A stretch of DNA of 64,000 nt from Apostichopus japonicus. Lineage: Eukaryota > Echinodermata > Holothuroidea > Aspidochirotida > Stichopodidae. The position numbers and the translations under genes are program-made. Shown one piece after another: positions 22,730 through 34,611 of the stretch (within the stretch, counting starts at the first letter, position 1; the number at the start of each line of letters is the position of its first letter). Location of the stretch: assembly GCF_037975245.1 (NCBI RefSeq), contig NC_092568.1, positions 18,807,001 to 18,871,000 on the forward strand, read 5' to 3'. A model generated the notes under the pieces. That model was not told where the DNA came from. It did not search any database and saw only the letters and a program-made list of their open reading frames with translations.

Positions 22730-25700
22730 GAAGATGATAATACGAGAGAAAGAAGAAGTATCGGAACAGAGGGCAGTCAATTACCTCCACAAACCAATGC
22801 AGGTAGGATTCCTATAAATATACGTTATTATATCGTTGTTAGCTCTGGAATTGTGACAAACCAAAGAGTTGTCAGGCTTAGATGTACTGCAGTTATTGTT
22901 GATCATAGTTTCAGTATTCTACGAGAGCAAGGCAATTCACTAACCTATAAACTTTATAACATATATATATAGATAAATGACAAATGAAGCTGCAGAAGAA
23001 CATCTGTTATCGTGACGTCACATATGACCTACTGTGATCCATTTTAACAGGTTCATTAACTAACTCTTTAGCCTTAAATGCGTGAAGATTTGTGAAGAAA
23101 AATTACCCTAAGAAATGAGAAATACTTTATGTGTTTGGGGCATATGATGCGGTTTGAAAATCGAGCCTGGGACTGCCATGTTGTAAACCTGTGATGTCAT
23201 ATTACCAATAGGATATGAAAAATTTGAATTTCTGTTTTTTTTCTCTTCATATTATCAACATAGAATGTAATCAGTGTTAACACTGAAACCAATGCCATCA
23301 TTAGGTCATATTAAAAGGTTCAATATTTAGAGTCTACATTTGCAAAACCCATGTCCATTGCGAAAAATAAACATTGTAATATAAAAATGAAAACATTAAC
23401 AAGTTGAAGCACAAGTGGTTCGATGATGTTATATTTAGACTTGATCAAGTCTCCAGCATTGTGTGTGAAGAAACATTAAATCTGTGACATCTCCCCAAAT
23501 GGAGTAAGATCGTCTTACCTGTTTGGGGAAGTTGTTTATGACCGTTATCTCTATACTGAAATGGTCCAATAATGAACGATGGGATTTTGTCTCCTTTAAC
23601 GTTTCATCCTAATTATAGTAAAGACATGTTAGCAGTACATTATGCGACAATCAAGATAGTAAGATAGTAAATGGTGTAAAATTTACTCTTATTTTTGAGC
23701 CATACATACTAGCTTCTATCTGTGAATCTGTACACATAGTTGATAGTTTTATGTAGTATTTATATCTGTATAATACCAAGATGGAAAGGACAGAAAAAAT
23801 ACAAAATCTATGAAACTAAGGATATATTTCAACAGCCTGTGTAGTTAATTACCTTGACCTTATCTTATATAGTGATATGGACTCTTCTTAAGTTATTCAC
23901 TTTTCCCTACCTCCCAATAACTCCCCTAGCACCATATCCCCCCCCCCCCCCCATATTAATGTCAGGCTATTGTACGTTCAGAGAAAAGTACATTGGTCAG
24001 TCATTGAAGTGATTTTGATTTCTCTCTGTTTAAAAGTTTCTCTTTACAATTAAAAACTAAATGGATGTTACTTGGATAACTCACATCAATTGCGGCATTG
24101 GGAATATTTGCTGTAGGAAGGTTTACGTTGTGTAATGAAGCTGTCTTGTCAGTCCTGATATTAATTGTTTTCTGTTACATACATGATATAATGTAGGCAG
24201 GTGAACTCTTAGTAACAAGGGCATCTGCATAATGTTTGATACAAATGGTTAATCATAAGGGGCTTGGGAATGTATTTTACCTAACATCTTTTGTACTGAA
24301 TTTGGATTAAATCAAAAGGCGAGTCAGTAACAGCTGCAGCATATTAGCAAGAAACCAACGTACTATTTTTGTCGATTTGACAAGTTTCGCCAAGATAATA
24401 TTACATCTTGGCGAAATGATTAACTTATCGACTTAAGGCTGCATCGCACGTAACTTGACAAACATGACATGATGTTTGATGATCATTTTCACTATTAGAT
24501 AATATATTATATAGATTATATATCATAGTTTGTGACGTGTTTTCAAGTAACGAGCAATTAACAACTCAACAATTTGATCATTTTCGTCAAGATGCCATGT
24601 TAGCGTAACTCGACAATAAAAGGAAAAATACAAATTCGTCGAGATGTTGCGTTTGCTAACACGCTAAATCTACAGCTCACATGTCCATTTAGAACCATCG
24701 AACATTCCATAGGTTGTTATAGTTAATATATTATTAAAGAATTGACGTTATATGTTTTAACTGGAATAGCATCTTGCTTTCCTTTCAGGGTCGCCTTTCT
24801 TAATGAGCCCAAACATGCAATCTTCTTATTTCCTGGGCCAATGTGTGATGTGTCCTCCTGGGGATCCAGGACCCAGGGGAACGCCTGGTCCTCAAGGGAT
24901 GCCTGGTCGTGATGGCCGTGACCAGATCATACTCTGTCCCATTGCAGGTATAGGCCATTATTACGTTATGTAATTAGCCCCTTAAAATAGTTTTGCGTCT
25001 AAATATTCGCTTGTTTCAGATGTCATCGCATAATTGTTAAGGTGTTGCTTCCTTCTGAACAAGAAATTTGCCTTGGGAGGGCTCATTGCTAAGTTATTGT
25101 TTTCAGCAGCTTTTTATTTTACTCGCTCAACATATTCCTTTAAAATTATGGAGATATAACACTCCATATAGAACATTGGGGAGGGTTGACATATTGGTTA
25201 AAGATAAAATACTTACATCTTTATAGGAAACTTTGTTTTGCCAAGCTTATAGTTTTAAATACACAATTTTGTTTCCGACAATATTTTATTCATTGGTCAT
25301 TAGTTTGTTACTTGTATTATTGCTTTAATAGATGTTTCAAATCTTGAAAAAGGCACACAGGTTTCCAGTCAATCATGAAAAGTGTAGGTTAATATGACTT
25401 ACCACATATTCATTGCAGATGAACCTAGCACAGTCTATTTTACATACAGGAATCGGGGAGCTGTCCAGATTCATTACCAGCTAACTGTACCTTTTTGGAT
25501 GTGAAAACTGACTTCGTTGCAGTAGTTAGGTGAAAGAGTCTGTTGGAATATGAAATGTTGTCCTGAAATGCGAACCAGTTAATTTCGATGTACTATGTTT
25601 TAAAGTTCCAACGTTTCTTGTACAAAACGGGAGTCATTAAAGCAGTCTGCGTTATCTGAGAATTAACAAGGCCATACTGAACTGAAAGTAATCTAACAAT

Positions 25701-27448
25701 TTCTAACGAAGAAATCTGTCTGTTTCTAACTGTATGTGAAATAGTGACATAGCCACCCCACCCTAGTTATATAACTAATGAGATATGTGCCATTCTTTAA
25801 GCAATGCTTTGACAATCACGGAAAAACAATCTCAAATGCAACTTGATAACGGCACGTTAGAACAGCACAGCTATCCATGGTAGTCTGCTCTGTGCAACTG
25901 GTATACTTAACTGGAAATCCATTAAGATGGTCGATTAAGATGATCGTGGAGATTAATTATTTATCATATGGCTTTACATCAACAGCGGCATATGTCATTT
26001 AATCAATTGGATACTAGCTCATGGTTTCACTAATGGACATTTTGTATGAAGAACAGCGAATGACTCTTGACCAACAGATTAGAAAAGATAATGTTATCCA
26101 TTAATTGTTTTCTTATTAACACTCGAGTTACAATTCATGAACACTACCATACCATTTGATAATTATATTGATTGACTTGTTATTGCTTTTAGATCATGTT
26201 CTGCAGAATCCTCCTGACACACCTGCCGAACCAAGTACATCCTCTGCGGCTGGAGTTATTTACACTCGATGGGGCAAAACATCTTGTCCCAGCACATCTC
26301 AACTGGTATATCAAGGTGAGCCTGGATATCTAGACAATGGTATGTGACGAAATGTGATGTAATAAAACATGTACATTTGAAGGACGACATTACAAGATCG
26401 ACTGATTGGTTTATATGAAGAAAATTGCAACCCAGTAACACAAGAAGCACCCTCAATCTGCCAAAAGTTCATCCAGCAGAGTTTATACGATTATTTGGTC
26501 ACATGTAAAAGTGGCGGAGGCAAGGACCGAACGTGTGATTGGATTAGTTGTGTGATCGTGACTGATTGGACCAATTGGTATGGTTGTGTCTGAATGGACC
26601 ATTTTGTATGATTGTGACTGATTGGACCAATGTTTATGACTATGACTGATTGGACCAATCTGTATGATTGTGACTGATTTGAACAATCTGCATGATTTTG
26701 ATTGAGTGGATTATTTTGTATCGTTCTGACGGGTTCGACCAATCTCTATGTTGTTCATGTAGAACACTTTTTTTCTATATTTTTTAGGCCTATGGATCTT
26801 AAGAAAGGTTCCAGTTCTACTCAGTCATGTTTAGGTTGTGCTAAAACTAGATCGTTCTGATAGTTCAAAAATCAATATTATTCTAGCTTCACCAAAAGTA
26901 ATTGAATAGGTTTCACGGTTTTTGCATTAATAACCAAATTGGGTTTGCTTACTTAAATTATTTAACTAATTTTCAGTACTGATTGATGCCAATAAATGTA
27001 CAACTTTAAAAAAGCATGATGGTTCTTCAGCAATGATTATCTAGATCTTGTACATGAAGACTGGTACTAGATCTAGTATATTCACTCTCTTCTTTCTACA
27101 GTGCAATTACAACCTTTTTTTACACTGCTTCAATATTGCTTTCAAACTTTCTGAAACCAAGCTATTTTTATTATTTTGTTCACTCGTTTGTAGGTGTAAT
27201 GGGTAGTGGTAATAACCATGCCCAAAAAGGATCTGGGGTAAATTTTCTTTGCTTGCCCCTGGAACCAACTTTCGCTGACCCCCCAAGCCATGGTGGTGGT
27301 GCTAGTATATATGGTGTTGAATATGAGCAAACCCTTCCAACATCTCCGAATATATATCAAAGTGAAGCTCCTTGTGCTGTGTGTCTGTCTCTAGGCAAGC
27401 ATTCTGTTGTAACAATCCCTGGAACCAACACCTGCTTAGGAAGCCAAG
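22730..27448 (+). CDS. Short-chain collagen C4-type protein, partial
   Basis: Exons on the plus strand are 22730-22802 (TTTTAG acceptor; polar, GTEGSQLPPQ), 24789-24947, 26193-26315 and 27194-27448. All internal junctions are phase 1. Exon 2 carries CVMCPPGDPGPRGTPGPQG, a short run of Gly-X-Y triplets, after a hydrophobic/Cys lead. Exon 3 carries VIYTRWGKTSCPST and exon 4 carries GGGASIYGVEYE, APCAVC and VVTIPGTNTC. This order (short collagen helix, RWG-C, HGGGA, YGxEY, C-x-V-C, IPG-x-x-C) matches the C4-type short-chain collagens of echinoderms, sponges and cnidarians. These are extracellular or membrane-linked matrix proteins. The expected first exon and the final ~100-residue exon were not found. 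The exon at 25419 may be an alternative end. Confidence 0.85.
24386..24417. repeat. Short perfect hairpin in collagen intron
   Basis: TTTCGCCAAGAT, an 8-base loop, then ATCTTGGCGAAA. Nearby copies of TCGTC and GTCGA suggest it is the core of a small decayed palindromic element. Confidence 0.6.
25419..25504 (+). CDS. Possible alternative terminal exon of the collagen gene
   Basis: A good acceptor (TATTCATTGCAG) opens in the same phase 1 as the upstream exon ending at 24947 and reads DEPSTVYFTYRNRGAVQ for 28 codons before TGA at 25502-25504. Its use would end the protein just after the Gly-X-Y helix, removing the Cys-rich C-terminal domain. No strong donor follows, which fits a terminal exon. 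It may also be a chance open frame. Confidence 0.35.
26530..26750 (-). repeat. ~33-bp minisatellite in collagen intron
   Basis: GACTGATTGGACCAAT with TATGATTGT recurs about six times with substitutions. The overlapping minus-strand frames rich in Asn, Gln, Ser and His are translations of this repeat. Confidence 0.8.
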
Positions 27449-29149
27449 GTAAGGATGATGTTAAGACATTTGCAAAAGGGATATGATCAATCGAGTATGG
27501 AATATACTGGAAAGACAAGAAAAGGGAAACAAATACAAATATTCAAGATGATAGGATGACAGGGTGTATACAAAGGACAACATTTATGAACTGAAGAGAT
27601 TCTAATTGTCCAGCTCAGAGTATTTTTTGGAAGAAGTTAATAATTCCAGGTAACAGTTTAAAAAAAACCTTTCAAGGACAAAGAAGATAATTTTCAAGAT
27701 AAAATACTTCTAACTTTCTAAATGCAATGTCTAAACGTCGACTTTCTAGACGTACTGACAGTCTAACTTTCGAGAAGATATAGTAGACCTATTAAGATAA
27801 ATCGACAAACATTTTATTATAGAACGGCCAAATTTCGAAAAAGAAGGCGGAATTAGAAGATAGCATTACAAGAGATTACAAATTCAAATTTCAAATGTTT
27901 CATTTGAACCACTGTAGTATCTAGCATACTAAATGTCCTCTGGGGTAGACCTGCAAACAACATTGGGTTGGGTTGGGTTGTTGTTCTTTCCCCCCGGTAT
28001 TTGTATTTTTTAAATAATATTCAATACAACTAGATGTGGTGAAGTAGTGGTAGTATAGTGGTGATCAGACCAGCAGGGTAGATAAGTGGGGGGGGGGGAG
28101 GGGGTGGCCGGGTTTGTAGAAGTGCGTTTGCACACACACACCTGACTACATAGGTTCCTTTTGCTAAAGCAAGGAACCAAAAAGGCTAATCCCATGATAG
28201 AAATTTTGTTTGGCAATTTGGCAAATCAATCAATGAATATTCTGAAATTTCTTACAGAGGAGTTTTGTCTGTGAATATGATATAATTTTTCTAATTTTTT
28301 TGTTTCGGTCACCATACACTTGAAGTGCAGTTCCAGTACAAAAAGGTCTCTTAATTTACAGTTAGCTTGATACTACAATGTAACAAAATTTGTGTAAAAT
28401 TCTTCAACAACACATAAGACAGTGCCCGCCTTTTTTAGCAAGAAAACTGGGAGCTGATATTGTTAAAGCTCACTACCAGCTGCTTTTGATTGGCAAGAAA
28501 ACCTTGGCGGAGTGTGTACGTTAGGTCTAAAGAAGATTGCAGTAGCTCAGTCCAGCACACTTGGAAGGATCAAAAACATTACTCGCTTCAGGAAGGACAA
28601 AGAGTGTAGGAATTTCTCTCAAACAGATAAAACTTATTTATTTTATATTTCTTTGTTACACATACAATGCAAGAATCATAATATACTTAACAATGTGAAG
28701 TTTTTATCTGGTATACAAGAGGTAAAAACAAACCCACTGACAGGAATCTGGGGGTGGGGCAGGTGCACTCTATAAGGTCTCGTCCCACAGTTTCCCAGAC
28801 CTTGAGCAAATTTTCAAATACACAACTAGAAATACAAATTTCCCAAAGGGGATGGGGGGGGAGCCCTTGTTCCCTCTCCCAGGTTTTCCTCAAAAACCAT
28901 TTCTTGGAAATAAGTTTACTAAAGCTTCACCATATAACGTATAGGGGCTTAATAAAACCACCATTTTCTCTAATGGACAGAGGCACCTCCCTTATTTTAT
29001 TCTCACTGGTACCCACTTCAGACCCAACATCATGCTTTCACATGTAGAGCTGCATAATATCTAATTGTGAAGGAACAAGAGGCTCTGTATATAAAGCCCA
29101 GATGAACAAGCATCAGGCCACATATTCAAGAAACTGATCTAGGCTGGTA
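27449..29149. other. No collagen terminal exon found
   Basis: The exon ending at 27448 has a GTAAGG donor, but no exon for the expected C-terminal domain is visible in the following 1.7 kb. A poly-G run lies near 28090. Confidence 0.45.
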
Positions 29150-30510
29150 AAAGTGTTGTATAGGATCAAATCACATTGTGGCATTTGTAAAAAAAATTGC
29201 AGTTTTTGCTATATTCATCGTGATGTTAGGAACAAGATTGATGAATATTTGGCACAAGGAATTATATCAGTAGTTCAGTACCCTTGATAAGAAAGACACT
29301 TGAGCATTTTGTCTATAATGAGTTTTGTCCTGACTCCAATCCTCTGAAACATGACGTGCTATTTTCCCACAAACAGAACAATACGAAACTAAGGCAAAGT
29401 AACTGGCAAAGTGAAGACAACCGAGATGGGTTTTTTCTTCGCAAGTGCTCAGACAAGCCAAAACAAACAGCCCTCTCAGATGTGCCGATCCATATGTAAA
29501 TGTAGTGGTTTTCCGTACTGGCGTGCCCTCCCAAAAGTATGATGATTCAGGGGAGAGAAGTTGCAAAGATAACGCAGAAACAAAAGATTAACGGTTTACT
29601 TGGATAATTTAATAACTCAACTGGAGCAACGGTTTACTTGAATATTTTAATAACTCAACTGGAGCAACGGTTTACTTGAATAAATTAACAACTCAACTGG
29701 AGCAAACTAAATATAAAACATAATTTACTTACAAGTCACAAGCTCACTACACATATATGAATCAAACGTAGCCTACTCACTCGCTCACAAGTGTTGGCCG
29801 GTCAACCATTCGTACTCACCGCCTCATTCATAAGCTCTCCCAAACGTTTTCAAACACAAGAAAGTTTATCACACCACACGCACACACTAACACCAGATAC
29901 ACGCACGCACCACAAACAGCGCGCCTCGCCCGATACGTTTGAAACCTCTGTTACATAATTAAACAGCGATGCATCGATACAAGCTGACCATAACCTAACT
30001 ATACACTATATACATGTACACCCACACAAGAATAGGCCTATCGTTACAATCCCTCTTTTACACATAGAAAGCCCAAAACACAAGGTTTTGTCCAAAAAAC
30101 ATGATAGGGATGACATGGATGATGACAGCTATGACACCAGAGAAAACACTACTTTCCTGTTCATCCATCAGACCAGCCAGCAACAACTGCTTTTAAAGCG
30201 TTATGGAGACATGGTACTCATTGATGCCACCTACAAGACCACAAAATATGCTCTGCCTGTTCTTGGTATTTGTGAGGTCCAATGTTGGTTATAGTCCTGT
30301 GGTTGAATTCATCACAGAGGATGAAACGACTGTTGCGATAACAGAGGCCTTGACATCATCAAAGGTGGAACCTTGAATGGGACCCCAAGTTCTTCATGCT
30401 TGACTATTCCGAACAAGACTACCGAGCACTGCATGCAGTGTTTCCTGGTAAACAAAAGTTTTTATGTGCCTTTCACATGGAACAGACATGATTGCATTGG
30501 AGAAAGGAAA
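29150..30510 (+). pseudogene. CaRF-like/MULE-domain protein fossil
   Basis: Reading across frames gives KIDEYLAQGIISV (near 29240), RKTLEHFVYNEFCPDSNPL, KCSDKP, and then after a ~550-base interruption LLLKRYGDMVLIDATYKTTK (near 30200), VGYSPVVEFITEDETT, WNLEWDPKFFMLDYSEQD and FLCAFHMEQ. The DATYKTT-YALPV block, the FFMxDYSE block and the CxFH block are in the order seen in invertebrate proteins annotated as calcium-responsive-transcription-factor-like, which carry a MULE-type transposase fold. The copy has at least two frameshifts and stops (for example after AFHMEQT), so it is dead. Whether it was a host gene or a transposon ORF cannot be decided here. Confidence 0.7.
29537..30070 (+). repeat. 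Insertion interrupting the CaRF-like fossil, with 45-bp triplet
   Basis: The fossil frame stops near 29500 and resumes near 30080. Between them, ACGGTTTACTTGGATAATTT and AATAACTCAACTGGAGCA occur in three tandem copies (29590-29705), followed by CA-rich sequence. The right edge (CGTTACAATCCC) resembles an LTR end, but no target duplication is convincing, so the insertion type is open. Confidence 0.5.
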
Positions 30511-30569
30511 GTAAGTAACTCAACTCTACACAAAGTTATTAGTACTTTTCTTTTTTAAAGTTTTTAGCA

Positions 30570-30670
30570 AAGCCACACAGCAAGAGGTTCCTAGTTTGAT
30601 TCCTGGTCAATGCGCCTGTGTTATGTCCTTATGCAAAGCACTTATTATCTCTTTGCCGACAAAGTTGGTG
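30570..30670 (+). mobile_element. Old tRNA-derived SINE fragment
   Basis: GGTTCCTAGTTTGATTCCTGG followed by GTCCTTATGCAAAGCACTTATTATCTC parallels the B-box and downstream body of the SINE at 40.48 kb (CCTTGGTCAAGGCACTTTATCTC). It is diverged and 5' truncated. Confidence 0.5.
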
Positions 30671-31214
30671 AAGAAGGGACATGACGTCGTTACTGTTCAT
30701 CTGTTTATTTGTCTGTTGGTCCATTAGTCTCTCTGTATGTTCACACGTTAGCCGTCCCTCTGTATGTAAATCTGTCAGATCAACCTCCACAAAGCGTATG
30801 GAAAAGAAGTAAAGAAAAAAAATAGAATAGAGTGGAAATATAATAGACTTTAATAACATTTGATTCTGATTTGGTAAATAGGTAAGCCCTATTTGGTGTC
30901 TATGGGAAAAAAGTTGAGCATGTTTCTTTTAGAAACTTATGTCAGACTAAAATTAAGGCTGGGTGTGTTGGAGTGCAATACAGTGAGTAAAGTTTGTAAT
31001 TAAGGTTGGACTGATTAAATGGTTAGAAGTGTATTGGTAGATCAGTGGATGGCAAAAGGTGGGTGGGGTTAGTAGGTGAATGAATGGAAGTATGTGAATG
31101 GTGTACAATTGGGTATGGTAGATTAATGGGGCACGGTGAGGAATAAAGATTGGGGGGAGAATGGAGCATGGGAAGTGAATGAATGATGACTTGGTATTGC
31201 ATTCTGAGGGTTTC
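30671..31214. other. Intergenic, nothing recognised
   Basis: The minus-strand frame rich in His, Ile, Leu and Pro near 30950-31225 comes from degenerate G/T-rich sequence and has no supporting signals. Confidence 0.4.
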
Positions 31215-32869
31215 CCCTTACTCAAAATCCATATATGGCCGAATTATGGCAATTTGTATCTGGCCCATATCTGTGTCATGTATGGAATTTATATCTGGCC
31301 ATAACAAGAATTGGGCAGATATAACTAAGTATAAGATAAAGGCCATATCTGCCTCAGATAAAACTTTATATGGGTCACTTTTTATCTGGACCAGATATGG
31401 TCCATACATGGCAAATCCATATCTGGACCATATATGGCAAATCCATATCTGGCCCATATATGGCAAATCCATATCTGGCCCATTACTTAGAAATCCATTA
31501 CTGTCCCATATTATGATAAATCCAGATTGAACTAGTTAAAAAAAAACTACATCTGTGCCAGAACTTCATCTGGCGATGTAAAGAAATATAATTTGAAACC
31601 AAACAAAGGCAATATATGGCGCAGATAAAGCAACTCTTTATTTACTGCTTAATAATCTGGCCATTGATTACATTTCCTGTTTGATCCATCAGCAGGTATT
31701 TTGTTCTTTCTTGTTAAGTATGTCCAAGCCTTTACAAATAAAAAAAAACTAATACTAAAAGAGGGTCTTCTGTTCAAATGATTAAGGCAATATGATCGTC
31801 AGAACAAAAATACATGGATAAGAGAATAAAATATCCTGGCATGATAAAATGTTCCACGAATAAATTGGCACTTAAAAGCATGCTTCATGACAAAATGCCC
31901 ATCACTATGCCGTCTCTAGGCTGTCTTCAGTCTCTGCAAGGTCTGCAAGTCCTTTCATCGACACAATTCTCAAAATAATGACGAAGATCGACATATAAAG
32001 TTGGGATTAACTTTATTTCCAGCACATTCCAAACCCAACTGTGTACAAAACTTTTTGTGACAGTTTTATTTGTGCCTCACAATGCTTCCAACTTGAAAGA
32101 GATTTCAAAATCATTTCAAATTGTGTCTGAAACAAACCCATCCCCAGTCAATTAGACCAAAAAAGCAAGGCTTAATTTGAGGTGAAGATCAACTTGTCTT
32201 GGACATAAGAATCTGCAGTATTGGCCTCAAAGATATCACTCAAAAAGCTCCTTGCTGTTACCTAATCCGACTGCTATGATCATAAAATGACAGCTGTTCA
32301 AAAAATAGCATGCACGCTCTGACAGATATTTTACTTGTACGAGAGTCTTTGTGTATACACTGTATTGTAAAAGTATACTTACTTAAACTTCAAACTGGCA
32401 TCGCGCGGTACCACATGTACATTTTAAAATAATACTTGAAGGTTGAGTTCTTTATTCTTACTAAATTGCATTGTGCTATTCCTTTATTTGATATATTTGC
32501 TTTAGTAAATAAGTTCCAGGAGGGCGATATATGTTCCATTCAGTATCTGTTAATTTTTACCTCCATGTTCACACTGAATTACCCTCTGAGTCATCCTTTT
32601 TCCATCAATGACCCTGTGGTTACCTAGCAACCCAGATAGATCAAGTAGCCAATTTATACCCCCTTTGACTTAGTGTGCACTGTAAGTGCTTTACCATTGA
32701 AGTATGTGCAGTACCACAAATTCAACAATATAGGGCAATGTAAATCTCTATGAAAAACACACTAAGTAAGAGCATACAGTCTTTTATGTATATCCAGTTA
32801 TATCTGGCTTAATATGGTCAGATAAAACTTTATCTGCATATCTGGATAGCTTTCTAGTCACTTCGCCCC

Positions 32870-33050
32870 ACTACCATTTCGCCGAACTGCCATTTCGCCC
32901 AACCAGCCTGGTCATTTCGCCCAACCAGCCTTGTCATTTCGCCCAACCAGCATGGTCATTTCGCCCAACCATCATAGTCATTTCACCCAACCAGCATGGT
33001 CATTTCGCCCAACCAGCATGGCCATTTCGCAAAATTAGTTCACTAGTTCA
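32870..33050 (+). repeat. ~25-bp minisatellite CATTTCGCCCAACCAGC
   Basis: GGTCATTTCGCCCAACCAGC recurs about six times at ~24-25-bp spacing. An inverted partial copy (GGTTGTTGGGCGAAGTGACC) lies at 33085-33104, so the array is flanked by its own complement. Confidence 0.85.
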
Positions 33051-33119
33051 ATTGATTTATTTTGGGGTTAGGTTACTTCGTATGATGGTTGTTGGGCGAA
33101 GTGACCTGCTTCCTCTGGA

Positions 33120-33665
33120 TAGACTCTATGTCCAGTTATATCTGGCTTTATATCTTTATTAGGCCAGACTTGATATGCCTATCTGGATTGACTCTATATC
33201 CAGTTATATCTGGCTTTATATGGCCATATCAAACTTTATATGAATATCTGGTTTACAATTATATCAAGATATATCTGGCTTTATATGGTCATATCAAACT
33301 TGATATGGATATCTGGATTACAATTATACCAAGATATATCTGGCTTTATATGGCCATATCAAACTTTATATGCGTATCTGGATTGACTCTATATCCAGTT
33401 ATATCTGGCTTTATATGGCCATATCAAACTTGATATGGATATCTAGATTACAATTATATCAAGATATATCTAGCTTTATATGGCCATATCAAACTTGATA
33501 TGGATATCTAGATTACAATTATATCAAGATATATCTAGCTTTATATGGCCATATCAAACTTGATATGGATATCTAGATTACAATTATATCAAGATATATC
33601 TAGCTTTATATGGCCATATCAAACTTTATCTATCCAGATATAGCCAGATATAAAACCAGATATGG
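33120..33665 (+). repeat. ~63-bp ATATCTGGCTTTATATGG tandem array
   Basis: TATATCTGGCTTTATATGGC followed by CATATCAAACTTGATATGG and GATTACAATTATATCAAG repeats at ~63-bp spacing, more than seven copies. The last four are almost identical, which indicates recent expansion. Confidence 0.9.
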
Positions 33666-33679
33666 AATTTGAGTAAGGG

Positions 33680-34135
33680 TCACTGAGGCTAGTTTCAAGG
33701 TGTTTCGACAACAAAACTAGATATTACATTCTGAGGTTTTCACTGACGTTAGTGTTAATGTGTTTCGACAACACAGCTAGTTGAGGCTAGTGTCAAGGTG
33801 TTTCGACAACAAAACTTGGTATTGCATCTTGAGGGTTTCACTGGGATTAGTGTCAAGGTGTTTCGACAATACAGCTAGTTGAGGTTAGTTTCAAGGTGTT
33901 TCGACAACAAAACTTGGTATTGCATTCTGAGGGTTTCACTAACCAGGACACAGTGATTCAAACACTTGGAATTCCATGCAGGATGTTTCACTTACCACAT
34001 CACAGACACAGTGATTCAAACACCTGGTACAGCAAACTGAGTGTTTCGTGTACCATGTTTACCAAGGGCCTAGATCTGAGGGTTTTGCTTACCTTAGTGA
34101 TGCCAACAGTTAGCACCGCACACTGAGTGTTTTGT
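33680..34135 (+). repeat. GTGTTTCGACAACA repeat cluster
   Basis: Direct copies of CAAGGTGTTTCGACAACA with GGTATTGCATTCTGAGGGTTT occur at irregular 55-90-bp spacing. The cluster begins left of the foldback insertion at 31183 and resumes right of it. Confidence 0.75.
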
Positions 34136-34298
34136 TTTCCATCATTTCTTTACTTGATTTCATGCATTTCGTTTTAACAATGCTCTAAAAGTAACTAGCA
34201 TCTTCATCTCTATCCCCAACACATCCGAAAACTCCACAATACGATCAGCGAATATGAAACGGAAATGACGTTAGAGGTCAACTAGCTGTGTTGTCGAA

Positions 34299-34542
34299 AC
34301 ACCTTGGAACTAACACCTTGGAACTAACACCTTGGAACTAACACCTTGGAACTAACACCTTGGAACTAACACCTTGGAACTAACACCTTGGAACTAACAC
34401 ATTGGAACTAACACCTTGGAACTAACACATTGGAACTAACACCTTGGAACTAACACCTTGGAACTAACACCTTGGAACTAACACCTTGGAACTAACACCT
34501 TGGAACTAACACCTTGGAACTAACACCTTGGAACTAACTATC
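34299..34542 (+). repeat. 14-bp minisatellite ACACCTTGGAACTA
   Basis: About 17 near-perfect tandem copies of a 14-base unit; two carry CATTGG in place of CCTTGG. The first copy is joined to TGTTGTCGAAACACCTTGGA, the reverse complement of the GTGTTTCGACAACA repeat 400 bp upstream. Confidence 0.95.
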
Positions 34543-34611
34543 CGTGATGATACTAACCAGTCAGACATCAGAGTGCAACATTTAAACGTTATTGCGCATT
34601 CTTTGTAACTA

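Larger units (their letters stand above)
31215..33679. mobile_element. Second foldback element (2,465 bp) with ATATCTGG arrays
   Basis: The inverted ends are CCCTTACTCAAAATCCATAT at 31215 and, reverse-complemented from 33679, CCCTTACTCAAATTCCATAT. Left (31230-31520) and right (33120-33665) subterminal arrays use ATATCTGGCC / GGCCATATC palindromic motifs in many copies. The flanks GAGGGTTTC and TCACTGAGG join to recreate GAGGGTTTCACTGAGG, which closely matches the intact repeat GAGGGTTTCACT seen at 33830 and 33931. This implies a 2-bp TC duplication. The interior (31560-32860) has no transposase-like frame. Confidence 0.75.

Noticed and set aside
29500-30055. Solo LTR inserted in the CaRF-like fossil
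   Set aside because: TG and CA-like ends can be chosen, but no 4-6 bp direct repeat supports the borders.
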